From NCBI GenBank assembly GCA_032622095.1, contig CP136061.1, positions 370,001 through 434,000 of the forward strand: a DNA stretch of 64,000 nt, in the 5' to 3' direction. This stretch comes from Siphonodentalium dalli. Lineage: Eukaryota; Mollusca; Scaphopoda; Gadilida; Siphonodentaliidae. Made by a program: the position numbers and the translations under genes. This document shows positions 47,700 to 58,128 of this stretch, piece by piece (position 1 is the stretch's first letter; the number at the start of each line of letters is the position of its first letter). Under the pieces are notes generated by a model. It worked only from the letters and a program-made list of their open reading frames with translations, ran no database searches and had not been told where the DNA came from.

Positions 47700-48160
47700 A
47701 CTTTTTTCAAATTTTATAACATATTAAAAAATGAGCAAGGTGAAAATTCCAAAAATCTAAACTTAACCAAATTTCTTTTTGAGTTATGTCACTGGCTCCG
47801 CCCATATTCGACCCAGTAACCTCATTTGAACAAATCTGAACCAGTCCCACAAGGACCCTTTGTGCCAAATATGAACCCATTCGACCCAATGCAATTTGAG
47901 AAGTCGTTGTAAGAATTACTATGGTGGAAACGAGTTATGGTCCTAGCTTCGCAACTATTTGACTGGATGACCTCATTTGAACAAATCTGAATGTGATTCA
48001 CCTAGGCAACATCCACACCAAATGTGAACCCATTCGGTCTTACGGTTCTGGAGGAGAAGATGATTCTGGACGGACGGACGCCCAGACGGGCGGATGGACG
48101 ACGGACGAGGAGTGATGACTATAGCTCCACTGGATACTTCGTCTCAGGTGAGCTAACAAC
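47700..48160 (-). repeat. GTCCGTC-type element ending in AGGTGAGCTA
   Basis: CGGACGGACGCCCAGACGGG and GGACGACGGACGAGGAG precede CTATAGCTCCACTGG and TCAGGTGAGCTAAC. On the minus strand it begins TAGCTCACCTG and then GTCCGTCGTCC. This is the same layout as the element at 10322 (GCTCAACTTA then GTCCGTCGTCC). The upstream part has two diverged copies of CCTCATTTGAACAAATCTGA. Confidence 0.6.
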
Positions 48161-49256
48161 CGAAGAGACTAAATCTTATCAGAAATAACATAGGCAACTA
48201 TGATAAAGTATTGTTTCGCTTGTTCAATATTATCCAGAAATGTTAAAACACGTGACCATTGTTCAATTTGTGACTAAACTATGAAACTTTGTACAATTTT
48301 AGGGTTTCACCATACCACCATACCATATTTCCAATATCAGTAATATTTAAGGGGAATGGACACGACTAAACCTATGTCAGCTCTGGTGTCAGTTTGGAAT
48401 ATCGCACAAGTATAATATCCACTGTCATAACTGTTGTATCATCAGAAACACGACATGTGTTTGTTGTAAAAAAAATTAATAAGAATAGTATAGCTACATG
48501 CAGCAATATCAATGGCACCGGCAACGATTCTGTGACATGGATAATGTGCAATGTGTACATGCCACAGTGTTGTGGTAAGTATACCATGTTTGTGTCTGCA
48601 TATAACATATACTTATTATATACACTCCCGCCATCACTTTGGTTAGCCCTATTTAGTCAAGCTTTCAGATTACAAGAAAGCATTTGGATAATTTAAAATA
48701 TAGTTAGTGACAAGGACTGGGTCGGACTATCCCCATGTGGTCCTGTCCACATGCCCACTGGCAACCCTATAATTGTATGATGGAACCGTTCAGTTAATCG
48801 TTCTATCCATTAAGCAAGGAATTTAGCCACACATTGAAGACCTTTAGCAATTTTAAACATATTTTTGTTTTGGAGAACATAATTTATTACACATGTATAT
48901 ATATATATATATATATTTTATTCTGTGTGTATTCATCCAATGGATTATATGAATATATGAAGAATATAAAGGATTGGTATGAGTGCTGCCATTTTGGATA
49001 CAACAAATTATTAAAAATAACTATTTTATTCCATTTTCCCATTCGCATTAGCGGAGTGTTCCATGTCACTTATTCACTTGATTCATATTAACAAATTCTA
49101 TATTAGATCGTTTCAAGAAATTTATAACTAAGTTATAAATCAACGGGATAGCTCTTTTGTGCCCATTTTCGATTTGGGCCGCTGAATCCGATCGTCGGAA
49201 ATCAAACGCGTCCCAGTGTTTTCGCACATGAAAGCTCCTTTCCTTTTTCATGGCTA
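48161..49256. other. Intergenic, with (TA)n at 48897-48917
   Basis: An open frame at 48394-48696 has no upstream exon signal and no recognisable domain, so I do not call it. Otherwise only a TA microsatellite. Confidence 0.4.
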
Positions 49257-49261
49257 AACAA

Positions 49262-52200
49262 CACACTGACCAACCGTTTCCCCGTTGTGGTGTGCGTTTG
49301 GTCGTTGTGGTGTGGCGAAACGCCGTTGTGCGGTGTTTTTGGCGAAATTCGCAAGCGGGTAGGAGAGGGCTGATCACCAAAATCGGGATGGGGAGTTAAT
49401 GTGCATATTTATTATAATGAGACCCCCACAGCCCTGAAGAAGGATATTATACCCAACGAATGAGCGCTTCCCTGGCTCTCTGTTTGTGTATACGACTGAG
49501 AAATAGCCTACACAAAATGCCAGGGTGGGCATTCTGACCATGGTTCCTCGATATGAAAGCCTTATTTGCTCACCCCTGAACACAATTTGACACCTCGCTG
49601 GTATTCTCCACGTAAGAAAAATTATCCCCGATCATGCTGGTAACGGCCACAACTCTCCAGTGGCTAAATATTCAATAAAATCCCAATCGAAGTGAGTCAA
49701 CAGCAGCGAAAAAATGACAACGCCGTTGTGGTTTTAATGGCAACAACGTTGTGGCGGGGCTGGTTTCTCGATTTGTGGCGATCATGCAGTATTTTGATGT
49801 TTTTGAGACCAGAACAAGGTGTTTCACGCCTATTTCGTATTGTGTATCCAAAATATTACATGTATTATCCGTATAAGCAATATTTACTGGTGTATACATG
49901 CCACGTAACCCGTCCCCATAAACACGTTTTTTGTGCTCCAAACAAGTATATTATTGTCCACATAGGCCCATACCAAGGCGTGGAACGCGCGTACATCATA
50001 TTTTGAATCTCTAACCAAAGCGGATTTGATTTAAAATTGATTTAAAGCGGATATAAGGGCTGTGTCCGACGGAATAAACTAGTGGATGAGGCATATAATT
50101 TCTCATTACATCTTTTATAACCAGTGGATGATAAAAACTCGGAATTTATAAAAGAAATTAGATGAAAAAATAGGAACGAAATATGCACCGAATTTGAACA
50201 TCAAACACTGCTTAACCGTTTAATTGATATTTGTAAAATTCACACATATTAAAGGTACCGTCGGGTTGGCCTTAATTGTCGAAAATATTCATATTTGTTC
50301 CAAACACCGTAAACAGAAAAATATTAAAACGCATACAGTTTCGTTCATATATACCATGACCATCGCGTACACAGCATGTCATTATAAAGATCTATTATAT
50401 TTTACCAAGCAAGAGCCTCATTGTGTTGCAGAAGACAGCACAATGCTACTGGTTAATAACACACAAATTGTATAAACGCTCTTTATTAGTTCCATATCAA
50501 GAATTCACCAACAAAGAACGCTCTTTATGTTTACCATCATAATATAAACAAACACCATGCAGAAAAGTTACCTTTTATGCTTTTGTTTACATAACAATGG
50601 TCAACAATATGACAATAACATACTGTTTATGCGATATTTCTTATTGGTATACGGACAAAGTATGTCTACTTTTTGATGTTCTTTCTGTTTGTGGCGGTTT
50701 TTGACGGGTGGAAATAATTTAACAGGATACCCACCGCCAAGGCCAACCGTACCTTTAATTTGTTCTCTCACATAGCCCACAACTCATGCACCAAATATAT
50801 AACATAAAATGTACGAAGTGAGCGGCTTATAGATTACAAAGTGACGTAAGTTCCCCGTCCTGTATACTCATGATACTGATGTTTGACCAACTAAAGTTTA
50901 TTTGGCGCGAATAGGCGATTTGATTACGAAAATTATAAACGTAATCAAAACCTACCCTCACCCTATTTCATGAAAGTTTTACCACAATGGTATTTCCAAA
51001 AAGCCACACATATAAATATATTAGTTTCCATATATGACATATGATGATTACGTTCATGAGTATCATGTTCTCTTATATAATACATTTTATAATCGCCGTC
51101 GAAATTCTAATTTATGAATCTGATGTATGCTATATAATAACACGACGTGTCTGGTCTGCTTCTTGAGTATTGTTATACAATAGAAATAGCTTCATTGGTC
51201 CACTGCTGGAGCTTATAAACGGTAAGGATCGTTATTGGGGAGATGATGAACATGAAATATCTTCCGATAACGCAAGGATAATTCTACCCAAAAGAAGTTA
51301 TTTTTTCATTTTTTTTGGTAGTATTACACACTAAAATCTCACACCACATTTAGTTAAATATTATTTATCATGACCCAAATTCGCTTTTCTGTGTGGGTGG
51401 GTCTGGGGTAGGGCGGTGTCATTACATTTTAAATGATGCACGTTATTTTGTTAGTGTCTTTATACGAAATAACGCGAATTGTTCCTAAGTCCCGTATGTT
51501 ATAGGAGCATGCACTGGGGGTCAAATATCTATCATTTTTCGTGTTTCATCACTAAACAAAGTTATACATATGTAGGTTTTGTTTGTTATTTCTATACATG
51601 TCGTTTACGTTGTAATTGTGTGTCTCAAGTATGTCCATCTAAGTTCAGGGTTAGTGGCTATAACCAGTTTCCCTATCAGTGTTATAATTATCGCGTAAAG
51701 TTTGTACGCCTTGTTATGCAAAACAAAGTCGGGATATGTAACGTTTTGACTTTATTTAGACAACATAAACGGACAAACTTGACAATACCATATTATCTAG
51801 TAATATCTGCGATATATTTATGATTGATGTAAGTCTATTATAACATAAACTCTGTATTTTAGTATTCTGTCTGACTATTTTAAACAGCAATCATCATATC
51901 GGAGGCCATTATGAGGTTACATATCATGGCACGGGTGAATACAATGAGAAATATCTGTCCACCTGATATACAGAATTTCAACCAACTTTTCGGTCGTGTA
52001 TTCACACTAAATATACCAAAACCATACAGCATATAAGTCAAAATGAAGATTAATGTCCCGCATATATGGACAATTAACGGGCAGTTCATAACACCTCATA
52101 ACTGGCTGTGAAAAATGCATGACTTGTTCGATTTGAAGCACAAAAACGTGTTTATGGGGACAGGTTACGTGGCATGTATGCACGAGTAAACATTGCTTAT

Positions 52201-52812
52201 ACGGATAATACATGTAATATTTTGGATACACAATACGAAATAGGCGTGAAACACCTTGTTCTGGTCTCAAAAACATCAAAATACTGCACGATCGCCGAAA
52301 ATCGAAAAACCAGCCCTACCACAACGTTGTTGCCATTAAAACCACAACGGCGTTGCTATTTTTTCGCTGCTGTTGACCCACTTCGATTGGGATTTTATTG
52401 AATATTTAGGCCACTGGAGAGTTGTGGCCGTTACCAGCATGATCGGGGATAATTTTTCTTACGTGGAGAATACCAGCGAGGTGTCAAATTGTGTTCAGGG
52501 GTGAGCAAATAAGGCTTTCATCTCGAGGAACCATGGTCAGAATGCCCACCCTGGCATTTTGTGTAGGCTATTTCTCAGTCGTATGCACAAACATAGAGCC
52601 AGGGAAGCGCTCATTCGTTGGGTATAACATCCTTCTTCAGGGCTGTGGGGGTCTCATTATAATAAATATGCACATTAACTCCCCATCCCGATTTTGGTGA
52701 TCAGCCCTCTCCTACCCGCTTGCGAATTTCGCCAAAAACACCGCACAACGGCGTTTCGCCACACCACAACGGCCAAACGCACACCACAACGGGGAAACGG
52801 TTGGTCAGTGTG
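49262..52812. mobile_element. 3.55-kb element with ~680-bp terminal inverted repeats and AACAA target duplication
   Basis: The left arm (49262-~49946) and right arm (~52133-52812) are inverted copies, about 97-99% identical where I compared them. Both begin CACACTGACCAACCGTTTCC. AACAA lies directly outside each end. The arms contain CCGTTGTGGTGTG-type repeats and CAACGTTGTGG. The ~2.2-kb centre carries a nested TTAA MITE and no transposase. Superfamily is unassigned: a 5-bp target and a CAC start recall Transib, but the first seven bases (CACACTG) do not match its CACWATG consensus. Confidence 0.8.
50253..50754. mobile_element. 502-bp MITE with TTAA target, nested
   Basis: TTAA, then AGGTACCGTCGGGTTGGCCT; the right end is AAGGCCAACCGTACCT, then TTAA. 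It sits in the centre of the element at 49262-52812, so it is the younger insertion. Confidence 0.8.
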
Positions 52813-52828
52813 AACAAGAGTAGTAATG

Positions 52829-53115
52829 GGGGTCACTATGGCCCAGTACCCCCCAGACAGGGCCACTATGGCCCAGTACCCCCCCAGACAGGGCCACTAT
52901 GGCCCAGTACCCCACAGACAGGGTCACTATGGCCCAGTACCCCCCAGACAGGGTCACTATGGCCCAGTATCGGATACTGGACCATAGTGACCCCACTGGG
53001 GGGTACTGGGCCATAGTGACCCTGTATGGGGGGGTACTGGGCCATAGTGGCCCTGTCTGGGGGGGTACTGGGCCATAGTGGCCCTGTCTGGGGGGTACTG
53101 GGCCATAGTTACCCC
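52829..53115. repeat. Palindromic array of a 30-bp unit
   Basis: Nearly five direct units containing CACTATGGCCCAGTACCCCC and CAGACAGGG run to about 52972. They are mirrored by about five inverted units (GGGGGTACTGGGCCATAGTG) to 53115. The centre is GTATCGGATACTGG. Arms are nearly perfect complements. Confidence 0.9.
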
Positions 53116-53462
53116 CTGAGGATAGATGTTCCTGTCATTGATGTGACATTTCTGATCGAAAAAATGAAAATGGACTTAGACATTTTTTCATTACTATTTT
53201 AAAGTTTGTATAATTCTGACCAGAGATGACACATCGACACGAACAGAATCAATTGGTGGGGGTCCTACAGTGAAAACGATTTTGTTGAAATTTATCATTT
53301 ATTTTTCAAAAACAAGAACAAGAACAATGAACAATAATATATTATTATACATCAATAATATTAACAAAGAACAATAATTTATGTACAAAACAAGGTCTCA
53401 GATTTGAAGAAACTTAATTGAACATCCTACAACATCCTACGCTGAATCAATAACAAAAGAGT

Positions 53463-53904
53463 CTATTTTGTGGAGTTGTTGACACATTCGTTGTTATCTG
53501 GTCGTCGTCTTCTTTGCGTTGTATGTATATCAGCCGTCGATGTCCTGGTGAAGTTTAATTCAACAGCAAATTTGCTTTTCTGTATAATCGACCATAGTGC
53601 TTTCCAAAACCATCGAACTATTGTTCTGTCATTCTTGAAGAAATCCCGAGAATTGAATAATCTTTTCATGCTCTTTCCTTTCATCATGTGGTGGAGTGCG
53701 AATATACAATATAATCCACACACATTTGTCGCACGATGTTGATATCGTGTTGTATTCATAGTCCATGCTGATGAGTTCCTTTTTATGAATGGTAACATAT
53801 ATCGTCTCGGTGGTGGTAGTCCAAAGGAGTCGAAGTATACAGCTGATCTTCCCTTGAATAACATCAAGGTCCAGTGTTCTCCTGGCTGATCCGATGAGTG
53901 CGTG
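53463..53904 (-). pseudogene. Adenain-like cysteine protease, C-terminal part (split gene)
   Basis: This piece encodes about 147 residues carrying the catalytic elements of adenovirus-type (C5) proteases: GEHW with the histidine, YFDSFG with the acid residue, and YQHRATNVCGLYC with the oxyanion glutamine seven residues before the catalytic cysteine. Such proteases cut virion precursor proteins during maturation. Downstream comes a basic C-terminal stretch (TTQRRRRPDNN). The apparent start codons just above 53904 belong to the transposon, not the gene. The N-terminal piece lies at 57556-57682. It is a broken gene and should not be active. Confidence 0.85.
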
Positions 53905-54124
53905 CCCATACCGAACTCGAACATGTTCGCCTAATGTTCGACAAGTGTTCTGAGAAATGTCTGAGAACACTACTGAGAACACTAAGGGCACTTCTGACCC
54001 ATTGCGCTATTAAGTACTTATTATATGCTAGAACATTAGTGCTAGTGTTCCTAGAGTAGCCTAATGTTCGGTAAGTGTTCCCACAGGCCGAATTATGCAA
54101 ATTAGCTTAGCGAGGGAACACTAC

Positions 54125-54370
54125 TTTAGATGTTCCTAGGAGCCTCTGAACACTTATATATATGTTCCTACTAATGTTCCTAGGGTCTCTGAACACTTAT
54201 ATAGATGTTCCTACTAATGTTCCCAGAGTCTCCGATCACTTATATAGGTGTTCCTACTTATGTTCCTAGGGTCTCTGAACGCTTATATAGGTGTTCCCAC
54301 TAATGTTCCTAGGGTCTCTGAACGCTTATATAGGTGTTCCCACTAATGTTCCTAGGGTCTCTGAACGCTT
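54125..54370 (+). repeat. 43-bp tandem repeat inside the transposon
   Basis: About five or six units of ACTAATGTTCCTAGGGTCTC followed by TGAACGCTTATATAGGTGTT. It is part of the left subterminal region. Confidence 0.9.
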
Positions 54371-54599
54371 AATTATTTATATAGGTACCAAAAACCTGAA
54401 CAATCCTATAGCTTTTCAAATGCAACTATTAATATAATCGCTTACTTATAACCAATTGGTGGCATTTTATCCATCTTTCAAGAAATTGATTCCAGAATTA
54501 AATTCATCTCACATTTATTATAAATCAGGATAGGATATTTACACCGTATACACATCACAAACTTTTCAATTGTCATTGATATAGCATCATGACGGCCAC

Positions 54600-54686
54600 A
54601 TTCACTGCTTCTTTTCCTTTTCTTTAATATTCTTTAATATTTCCTGAGGTGTTTTCTTTTGGTGATCTTTATTCTTGGACTCTTCA
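54600..54686 (-). other. Exon-like segment after a splice acceptor
   Basis: On the minus strand, TACTTATTCTTTCAG precedes TGAAGAGTCC. One frame encodes EESKNKDHQKKTPQEILKNI and a lysine-rich end with a stop near 54608. The phase does not join cleanly with the next exon-like segment upstream, so this is only a candidate. Confidence 0.3.
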
Positions 54687-55312
54687 CTGAAAGAATAAGT
54701 ATTTTTATCACTATAAATTCAAATAAATTAGCTACACGTAGGCCCAATAATGTGTCAACAGTTTTTTTAACTTTAGATATAGATATTTTATTTTCCAATG
54801 TTTCATGTTCAAACATATTAAAATATTATATATAATTTCAGTAACAGAGTTAATCGAGAAATGGCACAATTGTGTCTAGAGTGAAATTTTATCACAGAAA
54901 ACTTATTCTATGATCAATGAAATTAAGAGTTAGAACATAAATCTCTTTCTGAAGACTTAGACAATAAAAACTAATTTTCCTGCAGTTCAAAGAATAATTT
55001 GACAGTGCTTTATATAAGGGCATGTTGATGGCATGGTTATCTCTAGGTATTACACATCAGTTAATTAGCAGAATGAGGTCATTCAGATGCAATATATATA
55101 AAAACTGAACCACATATGTGCATTATAATTAATGGTCTATGGCACTCTTGCGATTATGAAAAGATACACATGTACAACTCGACGCTGCATAGTATTCTTA
55201 CACCATCGCTATAGTACATGATGAACTGATGACTATCATATAGTAACACAAGTGCAGTCCAGTTATTTAATATCACATGAAACATGGTAATATGTTAATA
55301 AAGCAGTCTTAC

Positions 55313-55419
55313 CCTCGTCCGGCATTCTGGCATTTGAGCATTTCCAGCAGAACTTTTTGTTTACTTCAGTATTCGTAGGTTGAATCCACTCCCTTTTATG
55401 CAGTAAGCCAAGAGATATT
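55313..55419 (-). other. Exon-like segment with both splice sites
   Basis: TTTTTCTTTCCCCACAG stands before a 107-bp segment that ends GACGAGG and GTAAGA. One frame is open throughout (GLLHKREWIQPTNTEV, then CWKC), while another fits the phase of the segment at 55912. Either a decayed transposase exon or a captured host exon; identity unknown. Confidence 0.35.
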
Positions 55420-55911
55420 CTGTGGGGAAAGAAAAAGAATACTTATAAAAGCTAAGCAGTTAAAGGTTACTAAATTTGCATAAAGTTTTATCTTAATGAA
55501 ATGGTCTAGCAGTCTGAGAATCGAAAACTCAATATAGCAACGATATACATGTATATATACTGCATTAAAGTTAAAATCAAAGCTCAATATGCAACAACAA
55601 GCTACAAAATTATATAACATCACATTTCGGCTTGTTTACTTAAAAAATTGTCTTAAAGACAATTAAGACATATATACACTAGATAGACCACTTTAATGCC
55701 GAAGAAAGTAATTATATTAAGTTGCAAATATAAGAAAATAAGAAAATAATTATTGCACGCCCTCTAAATTGCACAATAATAATGGGTCTTAAATTTCCTA
55801 TGAGATTGATATATACTAGTATAACAAATCCCATTTATACAAATATCATATTTTGATAATTAATGAGGCTATAGCAACATATTAATTAAAGAGATTTATG
55901 AAAGTACTTAC

Positions 55912-55956
55912 CAGGTGCTGTGAATTCTCTGAGACTTTGTAAATCATCAAGAAAAA
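55912..55956 (-). other. 45-bp exon-like segment with both splice sites
   Basis: Acceptor TAGATTATTCTCAG and donor CACCTG|GTAAGTACT flank a 45-bp open segment (FLDDLQSLREFTAP). Phase 1 at its end joins with a frame of the 55313-55419 segment, which then stops. Confidence 0.3.
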
Positions 55957-57555
55957 CTGAGAATAATCTATATTTTCACATTTTAAAATGTGTTAGGTAT
56001 TGAAAACCTAATTCTTCCATGGTATCCAGTGGTATCTACATGTAGCTAGTAAGACTAAAAGCTTCTTAGAATATAATCAAGTCATAACAAGATTTGCATG
56101 CACCACACATCTGTTAAGAAGTATCAGATTCTAAGGTCAGTCCATTGTGAGGTGCTAAATTTAGAACAACTTTAAATGCCTCCAGGGCCCAGGGGAATTG
56201 TCAGGTTCAATGATAGATGCTTATATATAGTCATTATCTGGCTCTAAAATATGTTGGGAGGGCCACCTGGTCTAATTGGTTTGTAATTTGAGAGCTATAG
56301 CTAGTACATTGAGACAAATTCAGATGCATAATTTTATTACTAAAAGCAGCATAAACTTAATTCAGCAACCACTGCTGACCACTGGGCAAATAAAGTGTAA
56401 TTAAGACTTGCAGTCTTTGAATAACCCAATGATGTTTCCCCAGCATGACATATTTGTTTTGATCTTGCCCACCTGATACACTGACAGGGTGAGACAACTT
56501 ATTTAGTTGTATCAACCTTCATGGTACCATGTGGAGCACACATATTAACAGCATATGCCTGCAACAATATTGTCTTAACTTGCCCCTACCTTTAATTGTG
56601 ACAGCTTATTCCCCATCTGCAAATTATCACTTAATAAATCTTTATTTTACATGCAGAGATTTAATTCAGATTTTAGTCTTATTTAAAACCATTAATTTAA
56701 AAAAAAACCACAAATGACACTTTGTTAAAATCATTTGAATTAAATAGAAATATAATGTACGTATCTAAGTTCACAGCAATTTAATAGTCTGGTTTAGGAA
56801 TCAGTGAATCACCCCTACAACTTTATCCTAAATATTGTAAAAAAATATATCATTTGCATGACATATAAACTGGGTGTACTGGTGTCCCACTGAAAGTAAA
56901 TTTGAAGCCTGATGATTTTTTTGTGCTACCAATTAATTGTTGTGTCAGTCACGAATGAGATGATCCATTGAACTACTTCTATATTGTATATATATTAAGT
57001 AAACCTATTCTGAGAATATCTGAAGTAAACTAAATGTATGTTATACAATATTTCTTCAATATCTGAAAACAAAGTAATTATTTAAACAACATTGCCATGT
57101 ATTGGAGCATGGAATTCTGAGCATTTTGGTTGGTTGTATGAGTAACTTTCTATGAAAAACATTGCAAATAGCAATTTATTTCACATTTTCCATGTAACTT
57201 CCTCAAAACTGGACTTAGAAATTGCGAAGTACAAAAAATTTGTTTAAATATCATAAGTTTTACTGGGAACACTATTAAGTGTTCAGTAGTGTTCCATAAA
57301 AATATTAGTGAAAATCTGTTAATTTCACCAATCTGCAGAGAATTCAAAGTTCATATTAGAACACTAAGATAGAGCTTAGCGTTCTGAGGGAAGCATGTTT
57401 TATTGATAGAATACGACCTTGATGTTCCTTGATGTTCCTTAATGTTCAGATTCACCTAGTCTTAATGTTCCAGGAGTCTGATCACTAAGGTTTTGTGGTG
57501 GAACATCTACCGAACATTACTAGAACATCAAATAGGTGTTCGCGTTTGGTAAGGG

Positions 57556-57682
57556 TGTTCACAATATATGCTTGAATATGTTGTGGTTTCTTCTCTGGTA
57601 ACAGATCTCTAGCACAAACATATGTGTTAAGTTTACACAACCAGGAATTGTCCAGAATATATTGAAGTTCAGCTGTCTGCAT
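57556..57682 (-). pseudogene. Adenain-like cysteine protease, N-terminal part (split gene)
   Basis: An ATG at 57682 overlaps the end of the CxxC gene by 14 bp and opens about 42 codons with MQTAELQYIL, a CARDLLP block and AYIVNT. In adenain-type proteases an F/C-x-x-D-x-LP block and a YIVN strand come just before the catalytic histidine. The frame then runs into the transposon terminus and stops at 57485. With the C-terminal piece the gene would be about 190 codons, close to the ~200 of adenovirus proteases. Confidence 0.8.
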
Positions 57683-58127
57683 CGTTGTAATTCTCTTTGA
57701 CTCGCTGTGACCACATCAGAGTCCACTCTGCATCGATTTTTTTGCGGTTGAGCTCCAAACTGTTTCTCAGATGATCCCACATGACGTATGCTTCGAACTT
57801 CTCCTTGCAGTGTGGGTTTAACTCCATCAGCTTCGGGAACCATCTTTCCATAACATTGTATATGTCAAGTTTAATCAGCGCTAAGTCGATAAACTGGTTT
57901 GTCCAATCATCAGTTGTAGAGAACAAACACAGAACATGTTCACGTTGACTAGGATGTTCTATTTTACATCCTTCACAGTTTGCTGACACTTCCTTGCGAA
58001 TAAGTTCTTGTAGTTCTTCAATCATAGCGTTGTTGAGTGTGTCCAAGATCAGGTTTAATCTCGGAGCAACGTGTTGTGAACATTGGTATTCTTCATAGTA
58101 GTTCCATAGCTGTGATGTGAACTCCAT
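57669..58127 (-). CDS. Conserved provirus protein with CxxC, downstream of the capsid gene
   Basis: 152 residues. The ATG lies 1 bp after the capsid gene's stop, so the two are probably co-expressed. The N-terminal half is predicted helical (LNLILDTLNNAMIEELQELI). The centre carries CEGC followed by HPSQREHVLCL, that is C-x2-C-x4-H-x6-H-x2-C, a possible zinc site. The C-terminal third is helical and charged. I recall C-G-C-x-hPSQ-x-H proteins next to capsid genes in related Polinton-like elements, but no function is established. The reading frame is intact. Confidence 0.75.
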   Translation of the reverse strand: MEFTSQLWNYYEEYQCSQHVAPRLNLILDTLNNAMIEELQELIRKEVSANCEGCKIEHPSQREHVLCLFSTTDDWTNQFIDLALIKLDIYNVMERWFPKLMELNPHCKEKFEAYVMWDHLRNSLELNRKKIDAEWTLMWSQRVKENYNDADS

Positions 58128-58128
58128 C

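Larger units (their letters stand above)
53905..57555. mobile_element. 3.65-kb transposon inserted in the protease gene
   Basis: The left end is CCCATACCGAACTCGAACA; the right end, inverted, is CCCTTACCAAACGCGAACA (3 mismatches in 19). Both ends are next to TG, a probable 2-bp target duplication. Inside each end are many copies of TGTTC/GAACA motifs (ATGTTCG, GTGTTCC), typical of subterminal transposase-binding repeats. The interior has exon-like pieces but no recognised transposase. 54380-54600 and 56000-57240 show nothing I can name. Confidence 0.8.

Noticed and set aside
48394-48696. 100-codon frame with NGTGNDSVTW, possible Ig-like exon
   Set aside because: No convincing acceptor, no conserved disulfide spacing and no neighbour exons; the ORF begins at TTG.
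51479-51823. 114-codon frame in the centre of the long-TIR element, possible transposase
   Set aside because: Cysteine- and tyrosine-rich AT-biased frame without catalytic motifs; starts at TTG.
49262-52812. Assignment of the long-TIR element to Transib/ProtoRAG
   Set aside because: The 5-bp target fits, but the first seven bases are CACACTG rather than CACWATG and no RAG1-like core is present. Left unassigned.
53629-54100. Minus-strand frames overlapping the protease and the left transposon end
   Set aside because: They are shadows of the protease and of TGTTC repeats.
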